Shown: piece by piece, positions 62,403 to 64,000 of the stretch | Position numbering within the stretch: position 1 is the first letter of the stretch | Layout of the letters: the number at the start of each line of letters is the position of its first letter | Assembly (NCBI GenBank): GCA_963814315.1 | Contig: CAWFCG010000001.1 | Span: 372,001 to 436,000, forward strand | Origin: JAFMJV01 sp963814315 | GTDB taxonomy: Bacteria > Chloroflexota > Limnocylindria > Limnocylindrales > CSP1-4 | Direction: 5' to 3' | DNA: 64,000 nt | The notes under the pieces: generated by a model | What the model saw: the letters and a program-made list of their open reading frames with translations, nothing else | Told to the model about the DNA's origin: nothing | The model's database searches: none | Program-made: the position numbers and the translations under genes

Positions 62403-62858
62403 GTGATCGAGGTAGACGCACAAGCCCGACTGACCCCGGCATTCATGTTCGGCCACGCCTTTCCGCTGGCGAGCCGGATCGGGCTCGTGGCCAGACATCG
62501 CGATGGGTCTCGCTGGGCCGTTGGCTCTGGGCCTGATCCCATGCTTATGTCGGTCGAGGTTGCTGTCTTGGATGGCGGGGACGAGTCCGTCGCGGTCGTG
62601 GAGGTCTCGATCGCGCGGGGGGTCAGAGCATCCGGACGTGCGACCGTGGATGACCTGGGAATAAGGCCAGCCAGGCACTTGCGGTTGCGCCTGGCCAACG
62701 GCGTGTCCAATGTGGACTCAGATGCGGCTGCGGCTGCATCGTACGCGTTCGGCAAGGAGATGCGCGACTTGCGCGATGCGGGCGTCAAGGAGACCCACTC
62801 CTTCTTGGCCGTACCCGCCGCCCTTGCTCTCCTCGTGGTGGAGGACTATCGCGAGTAG
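62403..62858 (+). CDS. SAVED-domain-like protein, probably truncated
   Basis: This 151-residue frame starts 66 bases after tRNA-Thr. Its order of blocks resembles the SAVED domain of CBASS effectors: FMFGHAFPLASRIGLVARHR with a following W, a middle VEVAVLDGGDESVAVVEVSI, a Ser/Asp-rich turn SNVDSDAAAAASYAF, and the end KETHSFLAVPAALALLVVED. The usual iG-x-ln tail after PAALA is absent and no nuclease or membrane domain precedes it, so it may be a fragment. Assignment rests on pattern only. GTG start at 62403. Confidence 0.45.
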   Translation: MIEVDAQARLTPAFMFGHAFPLASRIGLVARHRDGSRWAVGSGPDPMLMSVEVAVLDGGDESVAVVEVSIARGVRASGRATVDDLGIRPARHLRLRLANGVSNVDSDAAAAASYAFGKEMRDLRDAGVKETHSFLAVPAALALLVVEDYRE

Positions 62859-62890
62859 GACGAGCGTATCTCGCGCGGTGGCAACGCGAG

Positions 62891-62919
62891 AAGGCCGCCG
62901 GACCAGATCCGGCGGCCTT
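62891..62919. terminator. Strong intrinsic terminator hairpin
   Basis: A perfect 12-bp stem, AAGGCCGCCGGA with TCCGGCGGCCTT, has a five-base loop CCAGA. It sits between the converging SAVED-like and PD40-type genes and is followed by CGTTC. It probably serves both directions. Confidence 0.75.
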
Positions 62920-62987
62920 CGTTCAGGTGACGGCGGGGGGCTGTCTTTGCTGGGTTCGCTGTTGTCGCCCCCGTCGTCGTCGCCGCC

Positions 62988-63950
62988 CTAGTCGTCGTCC
63001 AACTCGACCCGGGTGCTGACGTAGACATCGGCGGTTGCTCCGCGCCCGAAGTACAGGCGGGTTCCGTCCCCGGACTGCGACGGTCGCGATTCCGGCTCCG
63101 CGGTGTTCACCGCCGCCACTGGGACGGGGCTCGACCACAGTCCGGTTGACCGGTTGAATCTCGCGGTCCAGATGTCCATGTTCCCGCCTCGACTCGACGC
63201 GAACACGATCTCAGTCCCGTCGCGGCTCACGTTGGGCATCTGGTCCACGGCCGCGCTGTTCAGCTCGCCAACGGCCTGCGGCGTCCCGAACGAACCGTCG
63301 CGGTTCAGGCGGCTTCGGTAGATGTCGTGGTTCGCCCCCGTTCCCGTGCTCGAGAAGTACAGGTACGTCCCATTGCGGGTCTTGACTAGCGACGGTCCGA
63401 ACTCACCGCCGGTGAAGTTCGGGCCGGTTCCGTCCGCAACGCAGCCGAGGTGCCGCGGGGTGGTCCAGGTCCCGGCGTAACGCTGGCGGGTGAGGTAGAT
63501 GTCGCCCACGGGTGGCGTCTGTCCGGGAGTGGCGCCGCAGGCCGGACGATCCGAGACGAAGAGCAGCCAGCTGCCGCCGAGCGGCGTGGGGCAGAATTCC
63601 TGGTCTGCGCTGTTGATCGTCGGGCCGAGATTCGTCATCGGCCCCCAGGGCGCTCCCTTGTTCGGGCGCTCCGCGACCCAGATGTCGTTCTTCCCGAGCC
63701 CGCCCGCCCGCGTGGAGGCGACGTACAGCTGCCTGCCGTTCGGCGACTCGATGGGACAGCCGTCATGGGCATCCGTGTTCACCTCGCTCACGGCCGTGGG
63801 CACACCCCAGTCGGAGTGCTCGGTCGGCCCGTGCGCCGCGACCGGGAGAACGCTGGCTGCCACAAGGAGGAAGGCGCCGACGATGGACGCCATGGCGCGC
63901 TGTGGTCGCGCGTGTGTCCTACGGACCGGGGCCGATGAGTAGAGAGTCAT
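62988..63950 (-). CDS. Exported PD40/WD40-like beta-propeller protein
   Basis: A signal peptide (ASIVGAFLLVAASVLPVAAH) precedes about five blades with TolB/PD40-type motifs: SPNGRQLYVASTR, SWLLFVSDRPACG, NGTYLYFSSTG, DGTEIVFASSR and DGTRLYFGRGA. Many such exported propellers bind proteins or glycans and lack enzymatic residues. Three exported repeat or propeller proteins occur in this window (also 26128 and 56150). The start may be internal, at the Met just before the hydrophobic run. Confidence 0.82.
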   Translation of the reverse strand: MTLYSSAPVRRTHARPQRAMASIVGAFLLVAASVLPVAAHGPTEHSDWGVPTAVSEVNTDAHDGCPIESPNGRQLYVASTRAGGLGKNDIWVAERPNKGAPWGPMTNLGPTINSADQEFCPTPLGGSWLLFVSDRPACGATPGQTPPVGDIYLTRQRYAGTWTTPRHLGCVADGTGPNFTGGEFGPSLVKTRNGTYLYFSSTGTGANHDIYRSRLNRDGSFGTPQAVGELNSAAVDQMPNVSRDGTEIVFASSRGGNMDIWTARFNRSTGLWSSPVPVAAVNTAEPESRPSQSGDGTRLYFGRGATADVYVSTRVELDDD

Positions 63951-64000
63951 CTTCCTTCTCCATTCTGCTATCGGCGGGAGCGTTGCCCCGCCTCTCCGTG

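Overview
The window is about 64 kb of high-GC bacterial chromosome (roughly two thirds G+C by eye). It is gene dense, and many starts are joined to the previous stop by ATGA, GTGA or TGATG overlaps. The mix of genes points to a Chloroflexota or Actinomycetota lineage, and I lean to an environmental Chloroflexota: a GuaB3-type IMP dehydrogenase paralogue, PdxS/PdxT, a Ycf45/SpoIIIAA-like R3H ATPase, a GpgS-type glucosyl-3-phosphoglycerate synthase, an F420-type (Ddn-like) protein, MreB/MreC, and no phage or IS genes. The taxon is inference only.

Layout. Positions 1-1572 hold the end of a polysaccharide ABC exporter. Positions 1604-6764 hold an arsenic/thiol module in two minus-strand operons: acr3-arsR-permease-thioredoxin, and fmdE-tauE-merR::arsC. 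Near-duplicate promoter/operator blocks precede the two operons. Positions 7054-14740 return to surface glycan genes (glycosyltransferases, WecB-type epimerase, WbpA-type dehydrogenase, DUF354) plus a secreted trypsin-like protease. Positions 14840-19825 carry a caspase-like/FlgD protein, mreC, mreB and radC. Positions 20103-31170 hold a CPBP protease, a zinc-ribbon membrane protein, guaA with a small XRE protein overlapping its start, a P1 peptidase, a BNR-repeat exported protein, guaB3, a threonine/serine dehydratase and a GAF-GGDEF protein. Positions 31188-36670 form a minus-strand operon pdxS-pdxT-GNAT-R3H ATPase-tmk. A degenerate EAL protein and a zinc-ribbon protein follow.

Positions 38502-48073 form a plus-strand operon: HNH nuclease, CCA-adding enzyme, TPR protein, galE, a ligase-like pseudoenzyme, a GT2-like glycosyltransferase, USP::GpgS, glycerate kinase and endonuclease III. 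The GpgS, glycerate kinase and glycosyltransferase trio suggests glucosylglycerate or a related polysaccharide primer. Positions 48422-62199 are mixed metabolism: Ddn-like protein, DUF1634 plus TauE, aminotransferase, sorbitol/idonate-type dehydrogenase, methyltransferase, GlcD-like oxidase, exported ELWxxDGT protein, a sugar isomerase/oxidoreductase pair, a BBE-type oxidase and a ruined MFS gene. A tRNA-Thr(CGT) follows, then a SAVED-like ORF, a strong terminator and an exported PD40-type protein.

Points of most interest: a MerR-ArsC fusion with an internal Shine-Dalgarno and ATG that could release ArsC alone; the duplicated promoter/operator block; a DNA-ligase-like protein that has lost its adenylation lysine; a USP-GpgS fusion; short tandem repeats at several gene starts; and a SAVED-like (CBASS effector) ORF beside a tRNA. 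Four conserved genes (mreC, the R3H ATPase, the zinc dehydrogenase and the MFS transporter) each carry a one-base frameshift. Either the assembly contains small errors or these genes are decaying.
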